Assembly: GCA_963971285.1 (NCBI GenBank)
Contig: OZ020252.1
Span: forward strand, 10,515,662-10,579,661
Length of the DNA stretch: 64,000 bases
From: Astropecten irregularis
Lineage: Eukaryota; Echinodermata; Asteroidea; Paxillosida; Astropectinidae
Direction: 5' to 3'
Shown: positions 12,893 through 24,338 of the stretch, piece by piece
How the letters are laid out: each line of letters opens with the position of its first letter
Position numbering within the stretch: position 1 is the first letter of the stretch
Made by a program: the position numbers and the translations under genes
The notes under the pieces: model-generated
What the model was told of the DNA's origin: nothing
What the model saw: the letters and a program-made list of their open reading frames with translations, nothing else
The model's database searches: none

Positions 12893-13260
12893 AAAGGTAG
12901 TATCATACTTTGTTTTTTGTCAAAGAAATGCAGGTTCTTGGGCAAAAATATAAAAAAAGATAGTCACAGTCATCTGTGAAAATTTCAGTCCCATACGGTG
13001 CCCACTTTTTGAGAAAATCGTGAAAAAAAAAACAGGCCACAGTATTTCTTAAGTCTTTTCTCTTTTATTTTTGATCTTTTAAAAGACCAAAAAGGTTTTC
13101 GGTCGTTGTTTTACTAATTTCTAGATAAATACACCATTTCGGGCGGAAAATGTTTAACGGTAGGTTTCTACCAGCACCATCTTCATGCCCTGAAAGTTAT
13201 ACGTAAATCTGTGACCATTTCTCTTTTGGTTTCTTACCAAAGTATGATACTACCTTTAAA
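12893..13260 (+). repeat. Family A TTAA-type MITE, near full length
   Basis: TTAA-AGGTAGTATCATACTTTG at the left, ACCAAAGTATGATACTACCT-TTAA at the right. The interior has the standard module order. Both TTAA sites are intact. Confidence 0.9.
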
Positions 13261-13339
13261 GTCGCCTTGTAATGATAAGGTTTTACCGACTTCCCGGAGA
13301 TTATTACCAAAACAGATATCCTCTAGATTTATCTCTAAC

Positions 13340-13611
13340 TTACAGGGTATAAAAATGATAGAAATATACTGGCACAATTTGTCTGTCTGATATGCTGTTT
13401 TTATCCAGAAAAGACCAATTGACCAAAAACAATTTTGGTCTTTGGAAGATAAAAAATCCTGTGAAAAGATTTTTAAAATATCGTGGGCGTTTTCCACTGT
13501 TTTCTTAAAAAGTGGTAACCGTATGGGACTGAGGATTTCACAGATGGCTGTTCGTGTATCTTTCTTGATATTTGTGCCCATGAATCTGCATTTCTTTGGG
13601 ATTTTCTGGTA
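13340..13611 (-). repeat. Family A MITE, inverted and without termini
   Basis: Carries the family A interior in reverse orientation (TACAGGGTATAAAAATGATA through GCCCATGAATCTGCATTTC) directly after the copy at 12893. A long minus-strand open frame over this region (13701-13234) is a by-product of the repeat. Confidence 0.75.
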
Positions 13612-14210
13612 AATGTTCGGCTCAGTCCTTTGACATATTGTTTTATGCACAGAAATACTGATTTCAATCTGATAAGCCTCACATAACTTCCCCTGTTTCA
13701 CGTCAGCGTTTAGCTTGGTTATAAGACAAAGTGCTCTTTATAAGAAAGATAGCAATAACTTATTTGAGCGTAATCTTAATTACGAGTAACAATTTAGATG
13801 GTTAATAATTTGGAACTTGTTTTGAATTTTTTCCTTGACATGACTTTACCTTGAATGAATAGTGAACAGCCATTAACTGGTGCTGATGGACTCCACGAAT
13901 ACCACGTTATCGCAATGCAATCCATTTATTGCCATTACTGTAGCCAAGCTGCCTTGAAGGGTCATACTGGAAAGAAACAAAATAATGGCCAGTTCGTGTT
14001 AACAATGATACACATGTCGCAGATAAAGTGTGTCAATTGCTACACCAATTAAGAGTTGTGCGATTAGGCTTACGGGCTGCACAATTGCAATTTAGTTGGC
14101 TGCTAAACGCCACACAGTGCGTTGCCATTGCCATGGTAAGTCACCTTCAATTGGCACCAACTGCATAGTAAAGGGAATCTGCCTGTTATAAGACGACTAT
14201 CGATTTTATG

Positions 14211-14575
14211 CTTTAAACGTACAGTACAGGATTGGTAACATACCAATGAACAGAAATGGCCACAGATTTACGTATAACTTTCAGGGTATGAAGGTGGTGC
14301 TGGCAGAAACATACTATATTTCCGCCTGAAATGGTGTATTTATCCTGAAATTACTCAAACAAATACCGAAAACAGTTTCGATCTCGGGGTAAGATCAAAA
14401 CCATTTTTTATGTTTTATAAGAAAAATTGAGTCAGGTTTTCGCAATTTTCTCGTGACTCAGATGTCCGACTGAGCTTAAATTTTCACAGGTTTATTATTT
14501 TATGTACATGTTTGATCAGACAAACTGTGAGTGCTGTTCTGTGAAATTTACCAATCATGTATTATACCCTCAACC
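14211..14575 (+). repeat. Family C TTAA-type MITE
   Basis: ACAGTACAGGATTGGTAAC at the start and ACCAATCATGTATTATACC at the end. Interior blocks include GATCTCGGGGTAAGATC, CTCGTGACTCAGATGTCCG and AAATTTTCACAGG, the last two resembling modules common in echinoderm interspersed repeats. Confidence 0.8.
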
Positions 14576-15002
14576 GAGACTCAGTTTTATTTGATAACGA
14601 GCTCGACTGGTCTTGAACTAAAATTTGTTGATGATTAACTTGACTTGTTTGCAATTGATAAGAAAGGGTGCAAATCGATAATATGCGTATGAGTGCAGGG
14701 CGAACACAGCCATATGTACCACTATCATTTCTAAGACGCCTCATACATCAGCAATACACATGAACCAAACAAAATTGTTATATTAAAGGGGCTTCACCAA
14801 CAAGTATTCATTCGTAAGAAATTAATAAATCGTAAAGGTATAGTTGATAGAACAGCTGCGGTCTGTTCATAATTCGATTTGTCATGGAATAAAAACAGAC
14901 CTGTGAAATTCCCAGCTCAATTGATCATTGGAAACAGTAGAAAACAGCCATAAAATGTTGCAGTTGTTACGTGAAATTGTGAGGTTATTGGTATGCTGAT
15001 GT

Positions 15003-15158
15003 TTTGATCTCGGAGATCAAAACTGATTTCGGCATTTTGTTTCACTAATTTCTGGAATAAATACAGCATTTCAGACAAGACAAATGTTAACGGTATGTTT
15101 GTACCAGGTAGATCTGTGAACGTGTCTGCGTTTGGTTTCCTATGATAGTACCTTTAAG
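15003..15158 (+). repeat. MITE fragment, families A/C, right half
   Basis: TTTTGATCTCGGAGATCAAA, TTTCTGGAATAAATACAGC, TTAACGGTATGTTTGTACC and the terminus ATGATAGTACCTTTAA. Confidence 0.65.
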
Positions 15159-15729
15159 TGCAACTGCCACACGTAAGATATTCATAAAACGTCCTGAAAA
15201 TGTTTAATGCTCATTTTCGGCAATAAATACAGGAAAAAAATTCTTCGAATGTATTTTAGTTTCTTTTAAAAGCATAGGCCGACAAAGTAGAAGTTTGAAA
15301 TGTATCCCTAGGCTACGATTAATGTTCTCTTGAAAATACTTCAAATTGTGCAATAAAATCCGATTCGAGTGTTGTACGAACTCGAGGCCTAAGTTCATTT
15401 CCAATAAAGCAAGCTCTTCTTTCGAGAAACATTCTTAAATTTCATAACCACCTTCAGTTACTTTTCTACAGTTCACAGACCGTTTAGGAAAAATATCAAA
15501 TTCACTCTTCATTTGGGTGTTTGTCTGACTTGAGTGAAACGATTCTAGCAATTACATTTTCGGCTAATAAATTGGTGTCCTTCCTCCCTGAGTTACACGA
15601 AATTCGACAAACATTTTCCACTGTAAAAATAATTACGTAGTATTCGCTGGGGGCGCCCTTGCACTTGACTGACTTTTCCAACACGTATAAATAGACATGA
15701 ATCGAGCAAATAGACAATATTGAAATGAT

Positions 15730-16034
15730 AAAAACATGAAATGATAAACCTGTGAACATTTAAGCTCAGACGGACATCTGAGTCACGAGAAAATAGTGAA
15801 AACCAGACTCATTTTTTATAAAGCATAAAGAATGCTTTTGATCTTACCCCGAGATCAGAACTGTTTTTGATCTTTGTTTGACACATTTCTAGATAAACAC
15901 ATTTTTTTCAGGCGGACATATTTTAACAGTATTTTTTTTCTACCAGCAATATCTTCACATCCTGAAAGTTATATGTAAATCTGTGAACATCTCGGTTTGG
16001 GTATGTTACCAATCCTGTACTGTACCTTTAATAA
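15730..16034 (+). repeat. Family C MITE, left end missing
   Basis: Starts inside the CCTGTGAACATTTAAGCTCA block and ends CCAATCCTGTACTGTACC-TTTAA. Confidence 0.75.
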
Positions 16035-16539
16035 TGAACATGATAGAACAGGGCAAATTATTCAATGCAGTATTCAGAATTATATAGCACCAACCCGAAG
16101 TAAAGTTTCCTTCGTGTATAGGCCTAAATGTCATTTTAATGTATTGTGCTCTTACCAATACTGGTATTGAAATAGGGATTCAAATAAGGTGGATACAGTA
16201 TGGCCGCTTGCTGCAGAACCAAGTGGTACGCAAAATGAGCTGTAATTTACTATATTCGGCAGATTTAACAGTGGTTTGTTGAAGGCGCCACCAATCGTCA
16301 ACTGTTTTTTCAATTTTTGCTTTTTGAGCGTAACCAGATAATCGCACCATAAACAAACGTTTTCAGTTAAAAATACATTAAAGATTGCTTGAGCGTGTCA
16401 ACCGGCAATCAAATCACAGGCACATGCCGGAAAATACCTTGAGATTATTGGTTTGTACTGACATTGAAACTGGCTGGCCTATTACCTAGAGTACCGTAGC
16501 TCAAGTCAGAACTTCGATTTTCTGTCACATTCAAGTGTG
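16035..16539. other. Intergenic, nothing recognised
   Basis: Unique sequence without recognisable features. Confidence 0.5.
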
Positions 16540-16800
16540 TGGCGTTTATTAAACTAAAGCAGACGATCGAATAGAACCTACAGTGATGCAGCGGGGATAT
16601 TGCTGGTAATTGTGGTTTCATGGCAGTTTAGGCAGTCCCCTGCTATGTCCTTACGGGCATCAGTACACGGCAGCTTGTAATTGCAGGGAGTTTGATCAAA
16701 CGGTGTGGTCGAGGGGATTCTTGGGGTCGACCAGGGTTTATGCAATATGGGTCAAAGCCCAGCGTTTTCAAGTAGGAAGATGCTTGGCATTCTAGGTCAA
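16540..16800. other. GC-richer unique tract
   Basis: Unique block with higher GC and a plus-strand open frame of about 61 codons (16610-16795) that resembles no family known to me. Candidate conserved noncoding sequence. Confidence 0.2.
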
Positions 16801-17042
16801 ACGATTGAGTGATGAAATGCGCGATCGCAATTACGATAATGACCTGTCTTTACGGTGCAAGCCCCGGACCAAAATAACTAAGGGTTGTATTATATTAAAA
16901 AGGGTTCAACAAATCTATAAAAACTTTAAGTACATCTTCAAAGTAGGGAATATTGGGAAATTAATAAAAATTGGGAATTGGTATACAACTTAATATTGAG
17001 AGGGATCGACTCATTAAAAATGAAATACTGCAAACCATAAGA

Positions 17043-17605
17043 CCAGGGGCCCATTTCACAGACCTGCTTTAGCACCAACATTTACTTAAAGGTATGATAA
17101 ATTGTTGCAAAACAGCACTGATACTTGTCTTACCAACATGTACATGGCATTCTGTTACATATTGAGCTCAAAAGGACATCTGAGTCCCAAGAAAATAGCA
17201 AAAATAGGTCTTTCTTTCTTATAAAACATAAAGAATGTTTTTTTAGATATCGCCGGGACGTAAATTATTTGTTTTACACTTTTCTAAACACATATAGCAA
17301 TTCAGACAGAAACATTTTAGCAGGAGGTTTCTATCATGTCCATCTTTATACCGTGTAAGTTATAAGTAAGTTTGTGAACATTTTCTGTTTTGGTTTGTTA
17401 CCAATCCTGTACTGTACCTGTAAGCACCAAAACCTTGGTGAAATTCAAGCCAAAACTCCTTGTGAATGTTATGCTCAGCAAACAATGACCGAATACAAGT
17501 CAAAAGCTGCAGTAAACTTCACCTGAAAACTTGATCAAGGAAGATTTTTCATGCTTAAGCAAATTTTGTGCTTCAGCAGTTCTATGAATTTGACCCCTGG
17601 ATATA
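17043..17605 (+). repeat. Family I element split by a family C insertion
   Basis: Left part runs from GGGGCCCATTTCACAGACC to CATTTACTTAA; right part resumes at TAAGCACCAAAACCTTGGTG and runs to CAGTTCTATGAATTTGACCCC. Joined at TTAA, the parts match the uninterrupted copy at 50551-50812. The termini are inverted repeats (GGGGCCAATTTCAT type). Confidence 0.8.
17089..17421 (+). repeat. Family C MITE nested in family I
   Basis: AGGTATGATAAATTGTTGC to CCTGTACTGTACCTGTAA, inserted at a TTAA inside family I. It carries the usual family C blocks, including AGCTCAAAAGGACATCTGAG. Confidence 0.8.
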
Positions 17606-17766
17606 GGCGTTATAGTGAACTTAAATTGATGTACGAGGGTTAGTTCAACTTAGTTGGTTTAAAAGTCGTATTTGGGTTGAAAACGGTTTGAGATTGTGTA
17701 GAAATAAATTTAGGCAATATTTTCACATTGTTTGCAGGTCTGTGCAATAGAAAGTACTTTAACCTT

Positions 17767-18123
17767 AAAGGTAGTATCATACTTTTTATCAAAGAAATAC
17801 AGATTTATGGGCACAATATCAAGGAAGATACAGTCGCAGTCATCTGTGAAAAATTCAGTCCCATACTGTGCTCATTTTTCGAGAAAATCGTGAAAAACGG
17901 CCACAGTATTTCTTAAGTCTTTTCTCTTTTATTTTTCATCTTTTAAAAGATCAAACAGATTTTCGGTCATTGTTTGACTAATTTCTGAATAAATACACCA
18001 TTTCAGGCAGAACAATTTTAATGGTACGTTTCTACCAGCACCATCTTCATACCCTGAACGTTATACGTAAATCTGTGAACATTTCTGTTTTGGTGTATTA
18101 CCAAAGTATGATACTACCTTTAA
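17767..18123 (+). repeat. Family A TTAA-type MITE, near full length
   Basis: TTAA-AGGTAGTATCATACTTT ... ACCAAAGTATGATACTACCT-TTAA with all interior modules in order. One of the best copies for a consensus. Confidence 0.9.
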
Positions 18124-18930
18124 CCCACCCTGCATACCACAGTGTACCTTTGGTAAGTGTTGTATCCTGAATACCATGACACACCGCAGTGTGGTTTGTG
18201 TGGTAACGCATGGAGGACCCAGACCATCCTGTGGAAACTATTATAATGTGTGGTTAACAGCTGTTGACTAGTGTGATAGATGCATGGGGTTATGGCTAAT
18301 GCAAGCAAAATAACAGCTGCACTGATTTTTTACCACCTTCTGCAACAGTTTAAGGTTGTACAACAATGTATTCATAAGTTTAGGGTTTGTATGCAAATGA
18401 TAATTTACATATTCATCAGCATTATCATGATGCCATCATAACAGACAGTAGTAACTAGACTGATGTTTCACAACATTTGGGGTAATTGTATGCAATTGTC
18501 TAAAAGACCTGGCCTTCCCAACTAATTCAGTATTCTGAATGTTTCTTTCCACCCAGTTAGAGCATTTCATCTTTCAAAACATTATTTTCTGTAAGTCTAT
18601 TTTGCCCTTTCAACTTTCTTTTCCCATTTTGTGAACAGTTGCTTCCCTACATAGGGATGTATAAAAATACTGCATTGAAAAGAAACACATTGGACTTCCA
18701 ATGTGCTTTTTGTATGTGAATTTTCTATACAAAGGCCAACATATAAACATTTACTGTATAAGGCACTGTCTGCAGGTACTGTTGATCTTTTAACCCTAAC
18801 CCTGAACTCTTGTCACACAGGACAAGTGCTACTTAGTGCTTACCACACATTACAACAGTCTCCACAGGGGGACTGGGTTACTAAACCACACATTACCACA
18901 CATATTACACTGTAGTGTATTGTGGTACAA
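18124..18930. repeat. Possible element with CACA/TGTG-rich inverted ends (family O)
   Basis: The left part has TACCACAGTGTACCTTTGG and AGTGTGGTTTGTGTGGTAA; the right part has GCTTACCACACATTACAAC and GTAGTGTATTGTGGTAC in inverse orientation. The ~550 bp between them look unique. This may be one element or two separate fragments. Confidence 0.4.
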
Positions 18931-19257
18931 TATAATAATAGGAATAATAACCGCTTTTATAAAGCGCATATCACAATCAATGATTATGTATCTATGCGTG
19001 TATTACTATTATCCCTGGTCATTGGCCTACATTTAAGGTTACTAAGGCTAATCAAGCACACAAAGCCATCTCTACCCTCACAGGTACCTTACTCCTGGGT
19101 GAAGAGAAGCAATATAATTAATTAATGTGACAAAGTGTCTTGCCCAAGGACGCACGCAAGCACCAGTACTAGCCCATGGCTGGATTTGAATCCACAATCT
19201 GTCGATTTGACCATAAGACCTTGAGTACGACTCACTAGACCACTAGGCCACATGTAC
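18930..19257 (+). repeat. Family M dispersed repeat with tRNA-like box B (possible SINE)
   Basis: Shares GCCATCTCTACCCTC, CAGGTACC..CTGGGTGAAG, TGTCTTGCCCAAGGA and CCCATGGCTGGATT-GAA with the copy at 55370-55742. The GGATTCGAACC-type block resembles a tRNA T-loop/box B, so a SINE-like origin is possible. Confidence 0.6.
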
Positions 19258-20118
19258 CCAAAACACACTTTTCACAAGGAAAACCTTGTGTGGTCAACTC
19301 TGATATATGCCGGATAAGGGAACTAGGGTTAAGCTCGACCATGGATGCCATAATGTCCTCTCAATTTGGAATGTCAGATATGATTTCAAGTCTGTAAGTC
19401 TGAGTCCAAATGAGACCTTTTGAAAGGAGGTTGCCACTGAAGAACATTGATGACGCTGTATGAATGCTAATTTGCAAAGGGTATGGTTTCAAGAGTGAGG
19501 TGACAAAATTCATTGTTTTCGGTATCATTTGAGGAAAGTAAAATCCTGAAATGCTATGCTGTATTATAATTAACTAGCCTGGTCAAATTCTGGAGGGGGA
19601 CATGAGGGAAGGGGGCACAGGGGCAAGGTGGCACACATGGGGTGCACCACTTTTTCTAGGTAGGCTTACTGCAGATGTAGAAAGCATTGATTAGCCATTT
19701 CTTCAACAATCTAGATTTCAAATGAGGGGACACCGACATCCATTGGGGAGGGGGTGCTGCAGTTAGGTCAGAGAATAGGTATGTACCTGGACTGTGGACT
19801 GTCAAATATACACAAACCAGTAATAGAATTCCTACAAATCATATGGCAAGTCTGCTCCCTGATTCCAATGTTTACACTTATTACAGAGTTAGGCCTACAG
19901 CGCAGGTACACAGACAGTGCACATGTACATGTACATGCAAATTATGTACACTGTGAGCTATGTAGGCTTCTTAATTCAACCTGAAATAGCATGAACCAAC
20001 AGAAAAACATACCATATAACTAATTCTGACAACTTTTACTTGCACAGTGTAAGCAGGGAAGTTTCCGTAACACTCAGTGTCTAACAACTGTTCCATATGA
20101 TACCCGAACAATTAAAAG
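19258..20118. other. Intergenic, nothing recognised
   Basis: Unique sequence; includes an alternating ACATGTACATGTACATG stretch near 19920 but no recognisable gene. Confidence 0.5.
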
Positions 20119-20271
20119 GGTCGATTTCATAAAACCCTAAGATCAATCGTAATTCGAGCTATGAAGGGTAACCCATCGTAGGGGGCCTATCCTACGTAGG
20201 CCTGCAATGCATCGATAAGTCCTACGATTGATAGTAATTGTTACAATAAGTTTGGTGATATATCGACCCCT
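20119..20271 (+). repeat. Family D palindromic MITE, complete
   Basis: GGGTCGATTTCATAAAACC at the left and GTTTGGTGATATATCGACCCC at the right, with the CCTGCAATGCATCGATAAG core. Confidence 0.85.
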
Positions 20272-20545
20272 TTTCCCCTAAAACTGTTCCTTATAATCTC
20301 CTGTATCTCTATACAAATGGCTTTCATTCATGTCACAAATGAATCTTCTATTCTAAGTAAAATATAAGTGTTGTTCATGGACATTAGTTCATTCTGGTTA
20401 GTCTGGTACCCACTGCCCAGCTTATACAGTTAAATAACTCACCTTACTACGACTGTTTCATCTGTAACTACATCTCAGTATTACTGCTTTATGTATTCCA
20501 CACATGTATAGACTGGTGCATCAACATGTTTCTATGGGGGTTCCT

Positions 20546-20650
20546 GAAGTTTAGTACACTCAAGTTAGCTGATACCCAGCTTTTACTCACCTAAATTCTA
20601 GGTAAGTGAAGCTGGACCAGTACCAGCTAACCTGAGTGTACTGAACCTAC
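20546..20650. repeat. Short stem-loop
   Basis: GTTTAGTACACTCAAGTTAG is mirrored by CTAACCTGAGTGTACTGAAC, and a second stem (ACTCACCTA / TAGGTAAGT) sits inside. Only one copy was seen. Confidence 0.6.
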
Positions 20651-20928
20651 CTGAGCTGTACTAAACTCTATGCATAGGCCTACATCATTAGTACATGTCT
20701 CATGTCATAACAAACACTGTTTCAGAAATAACAGGAAATTCTCACCTTATGGCAGGATTCCTAAATTGTTCACAACGATTCCCTGTTATCAGACACCTGT
20801 CCAAAATGCTGGAGGAACTTTCCTGAATAAAGCTTAACAACACAACATTATTGTCCACGAGACCACGACATATCGCAGTGTAAACAGTAATTCAAGCACA
20901 CGGTTTTGAATGGCGCCCTCTATTGATT

Positions 20929-21280
20929 AAAGGTAGTATCATACTTTGGTAAGAGAACAAAACAGAAATGTTCACAGATTTACTTATAACTTACAGGATA
21001 TGAAGATGGTGGTGGTAGAAACATACCGTTAAAATTTTTCCGCCTGGTGAAATGGTGTATTTATCCAGAAATTTGTAAAACAACGACCGAAAAAATCTGG
21101 TTGATCTTTTAAAAGAGAAAAGACTTAGAAATACTGTGACTGTTTTTCACCGTTTTCTCAAAAAGTAGGCAACGTATGGGACTGATTTGTTCACAGATGA
21201 CTGTTACTGTATCTGTCTTGATATTTTTGCCCATGAACCTGTATTCTTTGATAAAAACCAAAGTATGATACTACCTTTAA
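20929..21280 (-). repeat. Family A TTAA-type MITE, near full length
   Basis: Both ends are intact (TTAA-AGGTAGTATCATACTTTGG and its inverse), interior in reverse order relative to the copy at 12893. It shares its right TTAA with the next element. Confidence 0.9.
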
Positions 21281-21482
21281 AGGTAGTATCATACTTTGGT
21301 AAGAAACCAAAACAGAAATTTTCACAGATTTACGTATAACTTTGGGTATGAAGATGGTGGTAGTAGAAACATACCGTTAAAATTGTTCCGCCTGAAATGG
21401 TGTATTTATCCAGAAATTAGTAAAACAACGCCCGAAATTTTTTTTAATCTCTTAAAAGATCAACAATAAAAGAGAAAAGACT
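21277..21482 (-). repeat. Family A MITE, left half of an interrupted copy
   Basis: Runs from AGGTAGTATCATACTTTGG to AAAGAGAAAAGACT, where another copy has inserted. The missing half resumes at 21764. Confidence 0.85.
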
Positions 21483-21763
21483 GAAAGGTAATATCATACT
21501 TTGGTTTTTCAAGAAATACAGATCAATGGGCAAAAATATCAAAGAAGAAACAGCTACAGTCATCTGTGAAAATTTGATCTTTTACAAGGTCAAACAGATT
21601 TTCGGTTGTTGTTTTACTAATTTCTGGATAAATTACACCATTTCAGGCGGAGAAATTTTAATGATAGGTTTCTACCAGCATCATCTTCATACTCTAAAAA
21701 GTATACGTAAATCTGTGAACATTTCTGTTTTGGTCTCTTACTAAAGTATATACTACCTTTAAG
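21483..21763 (+). repeat. Family A MITE inserted into another family A copy
   Basis: AAAGGTAATATCATACTTTGG at the left and AAAGTATATACTACCT-TTAA at the right. Removing it restores GACTTAAGAAATACT, as found in intact copies, so the target was TTAA. Confidence 0.85.
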
Positions 21764-21914
21764 AAATACTGTGGCCGTTTTTCACTGTTTTCTCAAAAAG
21801 TGGGCACCGTATGGGACTGAAATTTTCAGTTACTGTTACTGTATCTGTCTTGATTGTTTGCCTATGAATCTGTATTTCTTTGATAAAAACCAAAGTATGA
21901 TAATACCTTTAAAA
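21764..21914 (-). repeat. Family A MITE, right half of the interrupted copy
   Basis: Starts AAGAAATACTGTGGCCG and ends ACCAAAGTATGATAATACCT-TTAA, completing the element that begins at 21277. Confidence 0.85.
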
Positions 21915-22261
21915 AATGAATCTGCGGTGGTGTTTATCTAAATGCACTAAAACTCCGGCTTGGTTCGTGGTGCGCGATTTAATCCTGAAAGGAATACGGA
22001 GTGGCATGGATAACATTTCCTGGATTATTCCCACAGGTCTTTTGTTCATGATTAGCCCTCCAGCTTCCCAGATTTCAATAAGATGACTGGCAGTGTACAC
22101 AAAATAATACTACTGACACCACCGAAGTTTTTTGTTTTAATCAATAGAGGGCGCCATTCAAAACCGTGTGCTGGAATAATTGTTAGACCTTGAACATACT
22201 GGAAGGAAGAGGGCGCTATTCATATACCAGACGGGCGCGGCAGTAAAATTAATTTGCCTTG

Positions 22262-22932
22262 GTGTTAAATTCACTGTTCTATACAAACTGGATAGGTCGT
22301 GCTGCTCTGCAGGTGAAGCATCCGAGTGGCCATTTTGGGATATTCAATACATTGGCAGGCCCGTAGGCCGGCGTATACAGAGAATACACGGGTTTACACC
22401 ATGGCGGCCATCTTGGATTTTGATCGCAATTTCAAAACGAGGCACTTTCCACGTGTGCGCACTTTTCTAAGTGTAAGCCCGTCCATTGTCGAAGACAATA
22501 CACGGGTTTACACTTCGGCAGTTTTGATCGCGACTTCAAAACGAGGCACTATCACGCATGCGCTTTTTTGGAAGTGTAAACCTGTGTATACACGGGTTTA
22601 CACTTCTAAAAGTGCGCATGCGTGATAGTGCCTCGTTTCGAAGTCGCGATAAAAACCGCAGAAGTGTAAACTCGTGTATTGTCTTCGACAATGGATGGGT
22701 TTACACATCGAAAAATGCGCATGCGTGGAAGCGCCTCGTTTCGAAGTCGCGATCAAAATCTAAGATGGCCGCCATGGCTGAAACCCGTGTATTGCTGCAC
22801 TGCTTGCTGTGCAGTCATGCAGTGCAATGAGAATTGTGCTGAATATCCTAACATGGCCGCTGGTGACTTCACGGCTCGCTGTGTAATCTCTGCCCCCGCG
22901 ACCTATCCAGTTTGTATAGATCAGTGGTTAAA
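22262..22932. repeat. Family F long foldback element (about 670 bp)
   Basis: A long imperfect palindrome centred near 22598. The left edge TTCTATACAAACTGGATAGG mirrors CCTATCCAGTTTGTATAG at the right. Arms carry ATGGCGGCCATCTTGG / AAGATGGCCGCCATGG (YY1-like) and several GTGCGCATGCGTG / GCATGCGCTTT blocks (NRF1-like). The right arm has diverged after about 22785. It ends about 315 bp upstream of the receptor start codon at 23249. A second copy is at 33911-34607. Open frames inside are artefacts of the palindrome. Confidence 0.85.
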
Positions 22933-23248
22933 CTTCGCCGTAGAACTGACCCACCCCAAAGTCTGTCAGATGTTGAGAGGTAACTGAAATTGGTGTTTGC
23001 ATATGAGGTTATTTTCAATATTTGGTCGGTTTCCCGATGGACAGAAAAATAAATCGCCGACATTGTGGAGTTTATTATTGCAACTTCGATGTTCTTATAA
23101 TTCAAAACTCTCTTTTGCATTTATTTCCTTCCAGTTGAAAGGTCTTCTCTGATGTCAGCAGGGACCTAGGTGGATGCTGCAGCTGAACTGACTGGAAATA
23201 TTCATTACACAGTGATCGTAGATCTCGGCATAGAACAATCAAGTTAAT

Positions 23249-24338
23249 ATGTCGCCAACCGATATGTCACCAAAAGTCATGATGTCATCGCCAGCAACAA
23301 ACGATATCTCGGACCTGAAGTCGCAAGAGGGCGCTATAACGTACGGACTGTTAAACTCGACCATTGCAACAACACCAGTGAATTACAACACTGACAGGGA
23401 TGAAGATCTTGCCCTGGTAGAAATATTAATTTCACTTTTCATATTCATCAACGCTGTCTTTGGTAACATGCTTGTCATTGCGGTTTTGTGGCGTCGACGC
23501 AAGAGCCTTTCCAGAATGCATTTCTTCATTATTCATCTCTGTATTGCAGACTTGACGGTGGCGTTTCTATACACAATGCCGCAGATGATATGGGATATTA
23601 CCTACAAGTTCTACGCCCCTGACGTTGTTTGTAGGGTCGTCAAATATTTCCAATTATTCCCTGTCTATTTGTCCACGTACATACTCGTCATGACAGCAAT
23701 AGATAGGTACCTAGCTATATGCCATCCATTATTGAGTTTACGTGGTAATCACACACGACGTATGCGTTTCATGATCATTACGGCTTGGGTCATTGCAGCA
23801 GTGTGTAGCGCCCCCCAGTTCTGGTTCTTCAAGTTAACGAATCGTACGCCAGGTGCGCCCGAGGCCTTTATGGACTGCCGTGGTAACTTCCCTAAACATA
23901 TCCAGACAATTGTGCTCAGGGCATATATCACCTTCTTCACCATGGCCATATACGTCATACCTAGTTTAATCCTAGCGGCTATGTACGGCATGATATGTTT
24001 GACAGTGTGGAAGAACATGGACAAACAGTATAAGACATCGGAAAAGAAACACCAGCCCGTACAGCAAAAGGACAACAACAACTGGGAAGAAGACGAAACG
24101 GATAAGATGAATCCAGAAAATATTGAGATGCAGTCCACACAGCCAGCCAAGAAAGGGGCCCAGTCAGAGCAGACGCCCCAGATGTTATACCGGCGCCACG
24201 GTGCGGCAGGAAAGGTGTCACGAGCCAAGGTTAAGACTGTGAAAATGACACTGACCATTGTGACCGCGTACGTGGTGACATGGGCCCCGTTCTTTGTTGC
24301 TCAGATGCTGTCCGTATGGGCAAATATTTACTACGATA
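23249..24338 (+). CDS. Vasotocin-type receptor coding exon 1 (N-terminus to end of TM6)
   Basis: Encodes residues 1-363 plus one base of codon 364. The donor is GATA|GTAAGTAT. Without splicing the frame runs on to a stop at 24377-24379. Confidence 0.93.

Larger units (their letters stand above)
20889..22183. repeat. Inverted 42-bp arms enclosing a nested MITE cluster
   Basis: The left arm (20889-20930) reads CAAGCACACGGTTTTGAATG then GCGCCCTCTATTGATTAA. The same sequence recurs inverted at about 22138-22182. Inside are four MITE segments (20929-21912) and about 225 bp of other sequence. Confidence 0.75.

Noticed and set aside
13234..13701. 155-codon minus-strand open frame
   Set aside because: It covers two family A MITE segments and has no protein family resemblance; other family A copies are not open in this frame.
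23749..24258. 169-codon open frame antisense to the vasotocin-type receptor
   Set aside because: It is a shadow of a GPCR exon read on the opposite strand.
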